From: Demequina oxidasica
Lineage (GTDB): Bacteria > Actinomycetota > Actinomycetes > Actinomycetales > Demequinaceae
DNA length: 64,000 nucleotides
Direction: 5' to 3'
Assembly: GCF_000975115.1 (NCBI RefSeq)
Contig: NZ_BBRE01000001.1
Span: 835,322 to 899,321 of the forward strand
Below, piece after piece: positions 36,767 to 45,300 of this stretch. Numbering within the stretch: the first letter of the stretch is position 1; every line of letters starts with the position of its first letter. Made by a program: the position numbers and the translations under genes. The notes below the pieces were generated by a model. The model worked only from the letters and a program-made list of their open reading frames with translations. It ran no database searches and was not told where the DNA came from.

Positions 36767-37591
36767 GTGTCGGGACAATTCTTGTCGGTGGATCCATTAG
36801 TTGACACTACACACAACGCCTACGGCTACACGGCAGGAAATCCGCTGCAGGTCACCGATCCTTTGGGGTTGGACTGGTTGGACGGCACCGCGGCCTGGAC
36901 AGCGGCATTTGGCGATAAGGTGACCTTTGGCGGGACCAGTGCTATCCGCAGCTCGATCAGTAACTCCATGGGAGATGGCGATGACGACATTGTCGATAAC
37001 TGTTCGATCCTCTACGAATGGGGCGGTTACGGCGGCATGGTCGCCAGCGTGGTTCCAGCAGGGGGCGGCACGGTGCGAGTGACGTCTTGGTTGGGGGCGA
37101 AGTTCCCCCGTATTCCTGCGACGAGAACTTCAATGGTCAAAGCATTAAACAAGCCAAATGCAGTAGCGACGACAGCGGCAGCCTCTAGGATTCCTCCGCA
37201 GATGCGTGGGATCATTAACGGTAGAAGCGGTCACGCAGTGGCTGCCGCAAATACTGGATCAACAGTCACGTTTAGCCGGAGTCGCGCGCCGGGGATTGCG
37301 GGAAACTTCGACAATTCGATGGCGAACGGAGCTCCAACCAATCTGACGCGTGTCGAAAATGCGACGAGGAACTGCAATCGCCGTGACGCACTACGTGGTC
37401 AGCCTCGAGCGGCAGCCGGGCAGTCGTTGGACGAGTATCCTTTTGCATGCTCTGCTCAGGGTGGCGGCGGATCATTTGTCCGGTCAGTCCCCGTTGGAGT
37501 GCAGAACTACCGGGGAGCGGTACTGAGTCAATTCTTCCAGCGATCGGGTGTACGATCCGGCGATCCCTTTAACGTTATGTTTGGACCGTGA
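36767..37591 (+). CDS. orphan Rhs tip fused to a NucA/NucB-like DNase toxin
   Basis: A 274-aa frame. It begins inside the Rhs core, with FLSVDPLVDTTHNAYGYT and NPLQVTDPLGLDW (the conserved PLGL boundary), then a linker, then a C-terminal domain with ALRGQPRAAAGQSLDEYPFA and a later LSQFFQRSG...GDPFNV. The DEYPFA block and GDPF are landmarks of NucA/NucB-type DNases. There is no Rhs shell in front and no ribosome-binding site at GTG 36767, so it is a displaced effector-tip cassette rather than a complete toxin gene. The next gene is its probable immunity gene. It runs opposite to the main rhs gene. Confidence 0.72.
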   Translation: MSGQFLSVDPLVDTTHNAYGYTAGNPLQVTDPLGLDWLDGTAAWTAAFGDKVTFGGTSAIRSSISNSMGDGDDDIVDNCSILYEWGGYGGMVASVVPAGGGTVRVTSWLGAKFPRIPATRTSMVKALNKPNAVATTAAASRIPPQMRGIINGRSGHAVAAANTGSTVTFSRSRAPGIAGNFDNSMANGAPTNLTRVENATRNCNRRDALRGQPRAAAGQSLDEYPFACSAQGGGGSFVRSVPVGVQNYRGAVLSQFFQRSGVRSGDPFNVMFGP

Positions 37592-38175
37592 TGACTAACG
37601 ATCTTTTCAAGTCGCTGGCCAAGATTGAATCTGCATTGCACCTTCTCAACCGAGGAGTGTTGGTGCGGTCGCTTCAGCAGGGACTCGCGCCCGGAGCGGT
37701 GCAAACGAAGCTCAAGTCAATCGGCCTGGCATCGACGCTTGAACTGGAATCGCTATATGGCTGGCGTAACGGGACTGAATCTGGGGGCTCGGCGAGCCTC
37801 GATGACATCCACCTCTTTCCTGGCTTTCATTTGCTATCGCTGGAAGACGCCATAGTGAACTACCAGTCATTCGTCACCGATGACCGTTGGGAATACGGTT
37901 GGCTTCCCGTATTTGCTAACGGCGGAGGCGACTTCTATGTGGTGAACGGCAGCCTGGCGGGAGCAGGCGCGGTACGTCACTTCCGAATTGAGGAAGCCGA
38001 GCATCCTATTGAGTTTTCTTCGTTAAGCGCGATGTTGGCAACCTTGGCAGAAGGCTTTGATCGCGGGGTCTTCTATGTAGACCGCCGCGGCTACCTGGAG
38101 ATGGACGACCTCGTATTCGACAGATTGGCGAGCGAGTTGAATCCCGACGTCAACTTTTGGCGCGAACTGAACTGA
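37591..38175 (+). CDS. SMI1/KNR4 (SUKH)-like immunity protein
   Basis: A 194-aa protein with LESLYGWRNG, FPGFHLLSLEDA and WLPVFANGGGDFYVVN, the pattern of SUKH proteins, a large group of immunity proteins against secreted nuclease toxins. ATG 37591 shares one base with the toxin stop (TGATG); a GTG three nt earlier is also in frame. It most likely neutralises the upstream NucA/NucB-like DNase. An IS3 element begins 2 nt after its stop. Confidence 0.78.
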   Translation: MTNDLFKSLAKIESALHLLNRGVLVRSLQQGLAPGAVQTKLKSIGLASTLELESLYGWRNGTESGGSASLDDIHLFPGFHLLSLEDAIVNYQSFVTDDRWEYGWLPVFANGGGDFYVVNGSLAGAGAVRHFRIEEAEHPIEFSSLSAMLATLAEGFDRGVFYVDRRGYLEMDDLVFDRLASELNPDVNFWRELN

Positions 38176-38209
38176 ATGGGACTGCTGAACGATTTGGTGA
38201 CAGTTTGGT

Positions 38210-39080
38210 TTAGGCCGCGAGGGCGACCTGCGTTGTCATGATGATCTCGAAGTCGATGGGCGTCAATCTGCCGAGCCGTTCTTGTCGTCGGCGACGGTGG
38301 TAGGTCCTCTCGATCCAGTTGACAATTGCGATGCGAAGGTCCTCGCGGGTGTCCTAGGTCTGCCGGTTCAGAACGTTCTTTTGCACGAGTGCGATAGATA
38401 AGATTCCATGGCCGTATTGTCGCCTGCCGCACCGACCCTGCCCATCGATCCGACCATGCCGTGGCGGCTCAAGGCGTGGCCGAATTTGCGGGAACGAAAC
38501 TGGCTTCCACGGTCAGAATGAACCACGCATCCAGACACGTCATCTCGACGTGCGACAGCGTTGTCGATGGCCGCGACGGCGAGCGAGGAGCACATGCGGT
38601 CGCTGATCGAGTAGCCGATGATCCGGTTCGAAAACACGTCCTTGACAGCACACATGCAAAGCTTTCCTTCACGCGTTCAATGTTCCGTGATATCGGTCAA
38701 CCACAACTCGTTCAGCCCGGACGCGATGAACCGGCGTTGGAGACGGTCGTCGAACACTGGTGGGCCGACCTTGCCGTTCTTTCCCCGCTTCTTGCCGAAC
38801 GCTGACCACACCTGGTTGCGTGAAGCGTGCTTCCAGACGGTGCGGTCTGACACGTTAAAGCCCGCGTCACGGACCTCGTCGGCCAGGAACCGGTAACCGA
38901 ACTCTTAGGTCTCACGGTGGGCGTCACGGATCGCGTTGACCAAATACGCCTCGTCCAGGTCAGCGTCCGGGACGGGGTGGGTCAGCCACCGGTAATACGA
39001 TTGGCGAGAAATTTCAAGCACACGACACGTGCGCCTTGACGGGAACACCGTCTGCGGCCAGCTCGCTCACGAGCGGGTAA
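38210..39080 (-). pseudogene. IS3-family OrfB transposase, disrupted
   Basis: The complement encodes recognisable OrfB pieces: EFGYRFLADEV, then GLNELWLTDITEH, then CAVKDVFSNRIIGYS, HSDRGSQFRSR and GDNTAMES of the DDE core. There are in-frame stops near 38906 and just before CMCAVKDVF, a frameshift after the AMES block and another stop near 38355. It cannot make a transposase. Confidence 0.8.
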
Positions 39081-39081
39081 A

Positions 39082-39387
39082 TCATTCTGGCGAGCCACCC
39101 AGTTTGAGGTTGGCCTGCGACAAATACGCTGCCGCCCGTCTGAGCACGTCGTTCTCTTGCTCGAGAAGCCGGTTGCGGCGACGCAACTCACGATTCTCGG
39201 CCGCCTCCGCAGTGCTCACGCCCGGTTGAATGCCGTCATCGACGGCTTCTTGTTTGAGCCAGCGCTGCAGACACGAGGTCGAAACCCCAAAGTCCTTCTC
39301 GATCTGCTCAATCGAAGTCCCAGGACCACGGTTGTTCGCGACCCCCAGAACATCAGCTTTGAACTCTTTCGGAAATGCTTTCGGCAT
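39082..39387 (-). CDS. IS3-family OrfA
   Basis: A 101-aa protein starting MPKAFPKEFKADVLGVA, with a helix-turn-helix (FGVSTSCLQRWL) and the leucine-zipper segment ENRELRRRNRLLEQENDVL, typical of IS3 OrfA. It is intact, but its OrfB partner is not. Confidence 0.85.
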   Translation of the reverse strand: MPKAFPKEFKADVLGVANNRGPGTSIEQIEKDFGVSTSCLQRWLKQEAVDDGIQPGVSTAEAAENRELRRRNRLLEQENDVLRRAAAYLSQANLKLGGSPE

Positions 39388-39614
39388 AGCAACATCCTCC
39401 CAGCAACGACCCTCGTCATTGCAAGTCAGTTGTCACCTAACCGTTCAGCAGTCCCTTTCGGGTAGTCGTCCCCCCTGGTAGAGCTGGGCCATTTCCTAGT
39501 CGGTGTAGCCTCACCCCAGTAGAAGTCGAGGCCAGCCACCACGCTGGACTTGAATCACTCGAGACGGCAACCGCCGTCCTCGAAAAACACTAGGAACTAA
39601 ACCCAGTGCGATTT

Positions 39615-39682
39615 ACCGGGACGAGGAAGTGAGCATCAAGATAACACGCTGAAAAACTGGACCAAACTCACGGGGTCAGCCC
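39615..39682. repeat. cassette-boundary repeat, copy 1
   Basis: Begins ACCGGGACGAGG and ends CGGGGTCAGCCC. The first 47 positions match copy 2 (41628-41698) at 37 positions. It lies at the downstream edge of an immunity gene, overlapping its stop codon. The rest of 39456-39614 shows no gene. Confidence 0.55.
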
Positions 39683-39987
39683 ACATCGAGGAACACCCCC
39701 GTCGCGACCCGCTTGTTCCCCTCAAAGAGTTCGACCGACACAAGTTCCGCAAACGCGTCTGCTGCCTGGTTGACGAAAAGTGGGCGGATTCGCACGGTTA
39801 TCTCTTCGCCCAGCGGGAGCACGTCCAAACCCGTATCGCTCTCCACGATGCACGATGTCTGAAACTCCCCAAGCTCGAGCTGCGACCGCACCCCGGAATC
39901 TGGAGGCATGGTTCGACCACCCTCCTCAGAGGTGAGGAACCGGAGCCGGGCTGTCCGCTCGCTCGCTCGCAGATCACTAGAACGCAT
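39676..39987 (-). CDS. EF-Tu domain III-like protein, probable immunity protein of the adjacent orphan Rhs toxin
   Basis: A 103-aa protein. The segment RLRFLTSEEGGRTMPPDSG aligns with the start of EF-Tu domain III (LSKDEGGRHTPFF), followed by VRSQL against YRPQF, LPLGEEITVRI against MPGDNIKMVV, and FEGNKRVATGVFLDV against REGGRTVGAGVV. It therefore looks like a free-standing beta-barrel of the EF-Tu C-terminal fold with no GTPase domain. ATG 39987 lies 11 nt inside the end of the toxin frame, the usual toxin-immunity coupling. The immunity role is inferred from that position. A decoy of a toxin that recognises EF-Tu is one attractive reading. Confidence 0.62.
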   Translation of the reverse strand: MRSSDLRASERTARLRFLTSEEGGRTMPPDSGVRSQLELGEFQTSCIVESDTGLDVLPLGEEITVRIRPLFVNQAADAFAELVSVELFEGNKRVATGVFLDVG

Positions 39988-41113
39988 GGCTGACTCCCCA
40001 AAGTCCGGCGTGAAACAAGTCGCTCTGCCTCCCCGGCTGGACCGTGAAGACACCGCTCCTGAAAATGAACGGATCAATCCGCGTCGAGAAGTCCGCGGCT
40101 CCCTCGACGGCCGACCTGGTCACAGTCGCCCGAAGGACCGCGACCTTCGATAGGTCGGTGTATGCGTACACCAGCGCCTCATCCAGCGATAGCGCGAACT
40201 GGCGTCCTTCGAGGCTGTTGGCGGCCGGCGCGAACCGCCCGGATGACATCACGCTCTCGTACTCGCGGATGCCGACGGCACTGTAAAGATCGATCGTTTC
40301 GTCCGCCGCGCGGCCCACAGAGTTTGTGGCTGTTGTGCTGGTGCGTTGTGTGAGGTTGTTGGTGAAGGTGCGGATCGCTTGCGCGCCTGAACCGGTAACG
40401 CTTGATACGGATTGTCTGAGGAACACGGGTGCAGCGTTGTTCAGTGCTGTGCGTGCTGCGGTGACAACTCGTGCACCAACGGGGCCAAAGACCGCACCAC
40501 CAATGAACCCTGTCGCAGCACCCGTCATCGTTTGGGTAAAGAACCCGCCCCACGACATACACTCCGGTGGTGTATTCGCACCATAAGCCACAGCACCATA
40601 CACAGCACCTGCTGCGGTGGCGCAGGCCAGAGTGCCTGCCCCTGCCGTGAGAGTGGTGCAACCCACGAACACCACCGTGGAGGCAATGAACTCCGGCGAC
40701 GACACCTCATCCCACACAACGCTGCCCACACTGGCAAGATCGCCACCAAAGTCACCCCAGCCATACAGCCCCAACGGGTCCGTGCCCTGAAGCGGGTTAC
40801 CTGCTGTGTAAGCAAAAGGCATACCCGTAACAGTGAGCACCGGGTCCACACTCAAGAACACCGCAGTCCTTGGATCAAAGACCCGGTTCCTCAGGTAATA
40901 GTCCCCCGCAGGGTCTAGGTACTCCCCCGCGAACAAGAACCGTGTCGCATCTGCGTCCCCTGAGACCACCACCTGTTCGCCATAGAGTTCGTAGTCGAAC
41001 TCAGCGACCACCGCCCCAGAAGCATCAGTCACGGACCGTGTGAAATCAATCAGGTCACCATGCAAAAACAACACCGCACCACTGGACACCTCGTGCGAGT
41101 CGCCCACACTCAT
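39977..41113 (-). CDS. orphan Rhs core tip with an unassigned C-terminal toxin domain
   Basis: A 378-aa frame from ATG 41113. Residues from about 9 to 262 repeat the tip of the main Rhs protein (LHGDLI, LRNRVFDPRTAVFLSVDP, PLGLYGW, then a hydrophobic pre-toxin region), encoded by a 762-bp direct repeat. The last 116 residues are unique: DLYSAVGIREYESVMSSGRF, then SLEGRQFALSLDEALVYA and DFSTRIDPFIFRSG. The LYxAV...EGRQFA...ALxYA pattern recalls ADP-ribosyltransferase-type toxins, but the expected Arg after LY is Ser here, so the class is left open. There is no signal peptide or ribosome-binding site, so it is a silent cassette unless recombined. Confidence 0.65.
   Translation of the reverse strand: MSVGDSHEVSSGAVLFLHGDLIDFTRSVTDASGAVVAEFDYELYGEQVVVSGDADATRFLFAGEYLDPAGDYYLRNRVFDPRTAVFLSVDPVLTVTGMPFAYTAGNPLQGTDPLGLYGWGDFGGDLASVGSVVWDEVSSPEFIASTVVFVGCTTLTAGAGTLACATAAGAVYGAVAYGANTPPECMSWGGFFTQTMTGAATGFIGGAVFGPVGARVVTAARTALNNAAPVFLRQSVSSVTGSGAQAIRTFTNNLTQRTSTTATNSVGRAADETIDLYSAVGIREYESVMSSGRFAPAANSLEGRQFALSLDEALVYAYTDLSKVAVLRATVTRSAVEGAADFSTRIDPFIFRSGVFTVQPGRQSDLFHAGLWGVSHAF
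40328..41089. repeat. 762-bp direct repeat of the Rhs tip, copy 1
   Basis: Colinear with 42667-43428 without net gaps and with only scattered mismatches. It covers the end of the Rhs core, the PLGL boundary and the hydrophobic pre-toxin segment, stopping exactly where the two toxin domains diverge. Confidence 0.9.
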
Positions 41114-41133
41114 GCCTACGGAACATCGCGGTT

Positions 41134-41523
41134 TTAGCGTGGGAGGGCATCGGACAGCTCGAAGGCGTTGGTGGGGTAAATGATTTTGCACACGTCGACG
41201 AGGAAGCCCAGAAACAGCGCAAACTCGGCTTGCACCGCGGCGGGAATCGACGCAGCGTCGTTCTCGCGCAACTAGGGCGTGGACCTCAACCAAAGTTGAC
41301 GTGGGGATCACAGCAGGCTGTGGCGCACTAGAGGCACAACGCCGGTGTGCACGACCACTTGAGGCCAGACTGCCCTGAACCCGTCGAGTGACCCCTTGAG
41401 TCCGCCGCAACAAACGATGCATGCATCGACAATGCCACGAATCTTCAGATGCGTCGCCACAGCGATCCGCTGTCTCGCACCTTCACACCCCACAAGGGGC
41501 GACCTACAAGCCCCACACGACAC
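41134..41523 (-). pseudogene. IS256-family transposase remnant
   Basis: On the complement, THLKIRGIVDACIVCCGGLKG and WPQVVVHTGVVPLVRHSL match the core of IS256 transposases. After a stop and a deletion, FLVDVCKIIYPTNAFE matches the later EVRKVIYTTNAIES block. The frame then ends early. No ends or intact catalytic set remain. The neighbouring stretch 41524-41719 holds only the boundary repeat. Confidence 0.65.
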
Positions 41524-41627
41524 GAACTCCGTCCATATCTACGCTCATCGCCACCAAGATAGACCCGTTCTCAACTGCACCTTCACCGACCTCCAACACG
41601 AGAACGTCAACGATCAACACGGAGCAA

Positions 41628-41698
41628 ACCGGGACCAGGGAGCAGGCATCAAGACAACTCGCTGAGCGACTGGAGCCAAATCACGGGGGTTCAGCCCC
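41628..41698. repeat. cassette-boundary repeat, copy 2
   Basis: Begins ACCGGGACCAGG and ends GGGTTCAGCCCC, lying 22 bp downstream of the main immunity gene. It is the counterpart of 39615-39682. Confidence 0.55.
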
Positions 41699-41719
41699 GG
41701 GCCAATTCGGCGCTGCGAA

Positions 41720-42322
41720 TCACCGTCGTCGCTCCACCACGATCGCGCCACTCCAATCAATAGTCACATCTGTCGGGACGCCGAGCGCACGCAGGTAGTC
41801 GTAGACCATCTCCGTGGTGAAACGGCGGGCCTTTGAACGTCGTTGGTAAGCGGATTGATCCTCGAACGGGTAGGCCGTTCCAGAAGTCTCGAATACCCAA
41901 CGACCGCCGTCGTTCGCGGCCACGATTGAGCGCTCCAGGGCCAGCGGCTGCTCTCCCTCGGAACCGAAGACCTCCAGCACGCGGGCCGGGTACGTGGCAG
42001 TGTCGTCGACACTCAACACACGCATCGCGCGGCAACCAAGCTCTCGCGCTGCGTAACTCGGCAGCACGCCTACGTCAGTGCCAAGGTGCCCGTTGCTAAG
42101 CAGTGCCGTCCACTCGCCGACTGGCACGCACAAGTATCGAGTGACCTCGGTTCCTGACGGGAGGAGGTCGGCCACAGCCTCCTCCATCGTAACTATGCCG
42201 GCAGGGCGAGTATCCCATGCAGAATCGAAGCCGCGGACAATCCAGTCGGCCAAAACTGCAGGCCCGACCTCAAAGTAGCCGACCTGTTCTGTGGTCGCGC
42301 CCCCTGCTGCTGATGGAAGCAT
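41720..42322 (-). CDS. probable immunity protein of the main Rhs toxin
   Basis: A 200-aa protein with no named domain that I recognise. It contains VPVGEWTALLSNG, LPSYAARELGCRAMRV, a long conserved-looking ANDGGRWVFETSG and a C-terminal FTTEMVYDYLRALGV. Its ATG shares one base with the toxin stop (TGATG), as in the NucA/SUKH pair. Immunity is inferred from that coupling and from its place behind a Rhs toxin domain. Confidence 0.65.
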   Translation of the reverse strand: MLPSAAGGATTEQVGYFEVGPAVLADWIVRGFDSAWDTRPAGIVTMEEAVADLLPSGTEVTRYLCVPVGEWTALLSNGHLGTDVGVLPSYAARELGCRAMRVLSVDDTATYPARVLEVFGSEGEQPLALERSIVAANDGGRWVFETSGTAYPFEDQSAYQRRSKARRFTTEMVYDYLRALGVPTDVTIDWSGAIVVERRR

Positions 42323-45300
42323 CACGGCACTATCCTCAAAATGAAATTGGCCTCTGGATCGTTGGCCAAAATACGTGCTTCGTGAAGGGCCCCTCGGGGA
42401 TTTGCGATGCCTTCGTACTCGACGTAATAGCGCCGGCCGTTGAGTGTGTACTGCAGGTCGGGCCGGTTGACCCCAAGGCGTTGCCCGAACACGCTGACCT
42501 GCTGCTGGTTGACCCGGATGCCCGTCGCACCACGCGGGAGTGCGGCGATTTCGGCTTGGAGAGCCTGGTTGTGAGATGCACGCCCAACCGATCTTCCGAG
42601 ACCCAATGCCCGCGGCGCGACAGGGCTTACGGCGATGTCCTGCGCAAGCCGAGTGCCCATGCTATTGGCTGTTGTGCTGGTTCGTTGTGTGAGGTTGTTG
42701 GTGAAGGTGCGGATCGCTTGTGCACCCGAACCGGTAACGCTTGATACGGACTGTCTGAGAACGACGGGTGCAGCGTTGTTCAATACGGTACGCGCAGCCA
42801 TAACAACTCTTGTCGCGACGGGGCCAAAGATCGCACCACCAATGAAGCCTGTCGCAGCACCCGTCATCGTTTGGGTAAAGAACCCGCCCCACGACATGCA
42901 CTCCGGCGGGGTGTTCGCACCATAAGCCACAGCACCATACACAGCACCTGCTGCGGTGGCGCAGGCAAGAGTGCCCGCCCCTGCGGTGAGAGTGGTGCAC
43001 CCCACAAACACCACCGTGGAGGCAATGAACTCCGGCGACGACACCTCATCCCACACAACGCTGCCCACACTGGCAAGATCGCCACCAAAGTCACCCCAGC
43101 CATACAACCCCAATGGGTCTGTGCCCTGAAGTGGGTTGCCCGCTGTGTAAGCAAAGGGCATTCCCGTAACAGTGAGCACCGGGTCCACACTTAAGAACAC
43201 CGCAGTCCTTGGATCAAAGACCCGGTTCCTCAGGTAATAGTCACCCGCAGGGTCAAGGTACTCCCCCGCGAACAAGAACCGTGTCGCATCCGCGTCCCCT
43301 GAGACCACCACCTGTTCGCCATAGAGTTCGTAGTCGAACTCAGCCACCACCGCCCCAGAAGCATCAGTCACGGACCGTGTGGAACCAATCAGGTCACCAT
43401 GCAAAAACAACACCGCACCACTGGACACGTTGACCTGCGCTACCGGGGTAGTGCCTGTCCCGTAGACGTACTCAAACTCGCCGTCACTGAGGAGTAAGGG
43501 CACACTGGTCGTGGTGTCCCACACATACGTGTCATCAACAACACCACCCGCATTAACACCCGTCGCACTGGTTCGCAGTCCACCTGCGTACTGGTAGGCA
43601 ACATCCACCCCCGTCGACGTGTCACTCACACTCGTCAACTGGCCCAGATCATTCCACCCATACCCAGCGACCTGCATCCCCTGGACCGACTCGGACAGCC
43701 GCTGTCCCACGACATCATGCTCAAGAACAGTGACCACACCCCCGACGTCTCTAAGCTCCGGGACACCAGACGGTGAGTACGTCATCGTCGAGCCATCAGG
43801 CAGACCCTGAACCTCATGCGAGGCAGTGAAGACCGCTGAGGGAGCACCATTGACCGTGGGCGAGACCCTACCCAGTGAATCGCTCGAGAATGATTCCGCC
43901 ACGGGCGCACCATCAGCGCGCTGCGTTGAACGGCTCACCAGACGGCCATCGCCAGACAACCCATAGTCGATAGCCAACAGTGATGTCGAACCCGCATTCA
44001 CATCGACTGAGGCGAGCCTGCCAGCATCATCGAAACCCATCTGTGTGCTGACGCTGTTAGGGAAATCCACCTGTTCGAGCAATCCACCCGCGGACCAATC
44101 AAAGTCGATTCCACCGACCCCGTCCGTCGAAACTTCAACGCGGCGTCCCAGGACGTCATGGTCGTAGGTCACCACCCGCCCAGACGGGTAGGTCATGGTT
44201 GTCAGGTTGTCCGCAGCATCAAACCCGTAGGCAACGTTACCCGTGGGGCCAGACACACTCGTGAGGCGATCCAGATCGTCGTACCCAAATGTGGAAGTGC
44301 CGGCAGGTTCTGTGCGGCTCACCATTCGGCCCGCAGCGTCAATATCAAACGACACATCGTTCGAGTTCCCCACGCTCGTGCCTACGGTGTACCCGCGTGA
44401 GTCATACGCGTAGTTCGTGACGACGCCATCAGCTCCCACGGAGGTGTCCAGGTAGCCGGCGATATAGGTAGACGTAGTTTCGCGTCCAAGGATGTCAACA
44501 GAGCCCGTTAACCGGCCCTCGGCATCGTATTCATACGTCGCAGTTCTTCCGGCACTGTCCGTGGTGGAGGCCGTACGCCCGAGTTTGTCGTAGCTCGTGG
44601 TTTCAAAGCTGTTGTCAGGGAACTGCACTTTAGTGACCCTGCCCGCATGGTCGTACGTGTAGGTGCGCGTAAAACCACCAGGGTCAGTGGACTGTGTCAC
44701 ACGTCCCAGTGCATCGTGCACGTAAGTGGTCTGCGCTCCGAGGGGGTCAATGGTTGCTTCAAGCCTGCCGTACTGGTCGTAGCTACTCGTAAAAGTCCGT
44801 CTGTCCGGGTCGGTCACAGTCACCGGCTGGTCCGCACTGTTGTACGTGTAGGTCGTGACGCCCTGCGCTGCATCTGTGAGCGACGTGAGCCTTCCGAGAG
44901 CGTCATACGTCATCAAGGACTGCCGACCATCATGCGTGGTGACATCAGTAGTGCGACCCATTTTGTCGTAACCGTAAGTGGTAGACCGCCCTGCGGCATC
45001 GGTCACCATCACCGGTTGACCCGAACTGTCATACTCAACCGTAGCAGCGCGCCCAAGCGCGTCGATCGTACTTGTCACCCTGCCCGCCGCATCGTACGTG
45101 GTAGATACGGATGCGCCGCTAGGGTCAACGACACTCTCAAATAGTCCTAAGTCGTTGTAGGTGTAGTTGGTGGCAAAATCGTCCGCTGACGCCCCTGGTT
45201 CCCAGGCTCTTGGATCCCAACTACGGGTGATACGTCCCAGTGAGTCGGCCTCGGTCACAGTCTTCACCCCCGAAGGAGAGACCGAAACCTCAGGGTTGGC

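Larger units (their letters stand above)
38178..39455 (-). mobile_element. IS3-family insertion sequence, 1278 bp, with intact orfA and decayed orfB
   Basis: Terminal inverted repeats of 25 bp are visible: GGGACTGCTGAACG at 38178, matched by its complement ending at 39455, with 23 of 25 positions identical. orfA (39082-39387) is followed on the complement by a broken orfB. No clean 3-bp target duplication is seen (AAT on one side, TTT on the other). It sits just behind the SUKH gene and separates the two orphan cassettes. Confidence 0.8.

Noticed and set aside
36192-36800. 202-codon frame overlapping the menF 3' end, and its twin at 48983-49351
   Set aside because: Both are the same out-of-frame reading of the two menF 3' copies, so they only reflect the duplication.
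39977-40327. Firm assignment of the orphan toxin as an ADP-ribosyltransferase
   Set aside because: The overall pattern is suggestive but the expected Arg after LY is Ser and no clear catalytic Glu motif could be fixed by eye.
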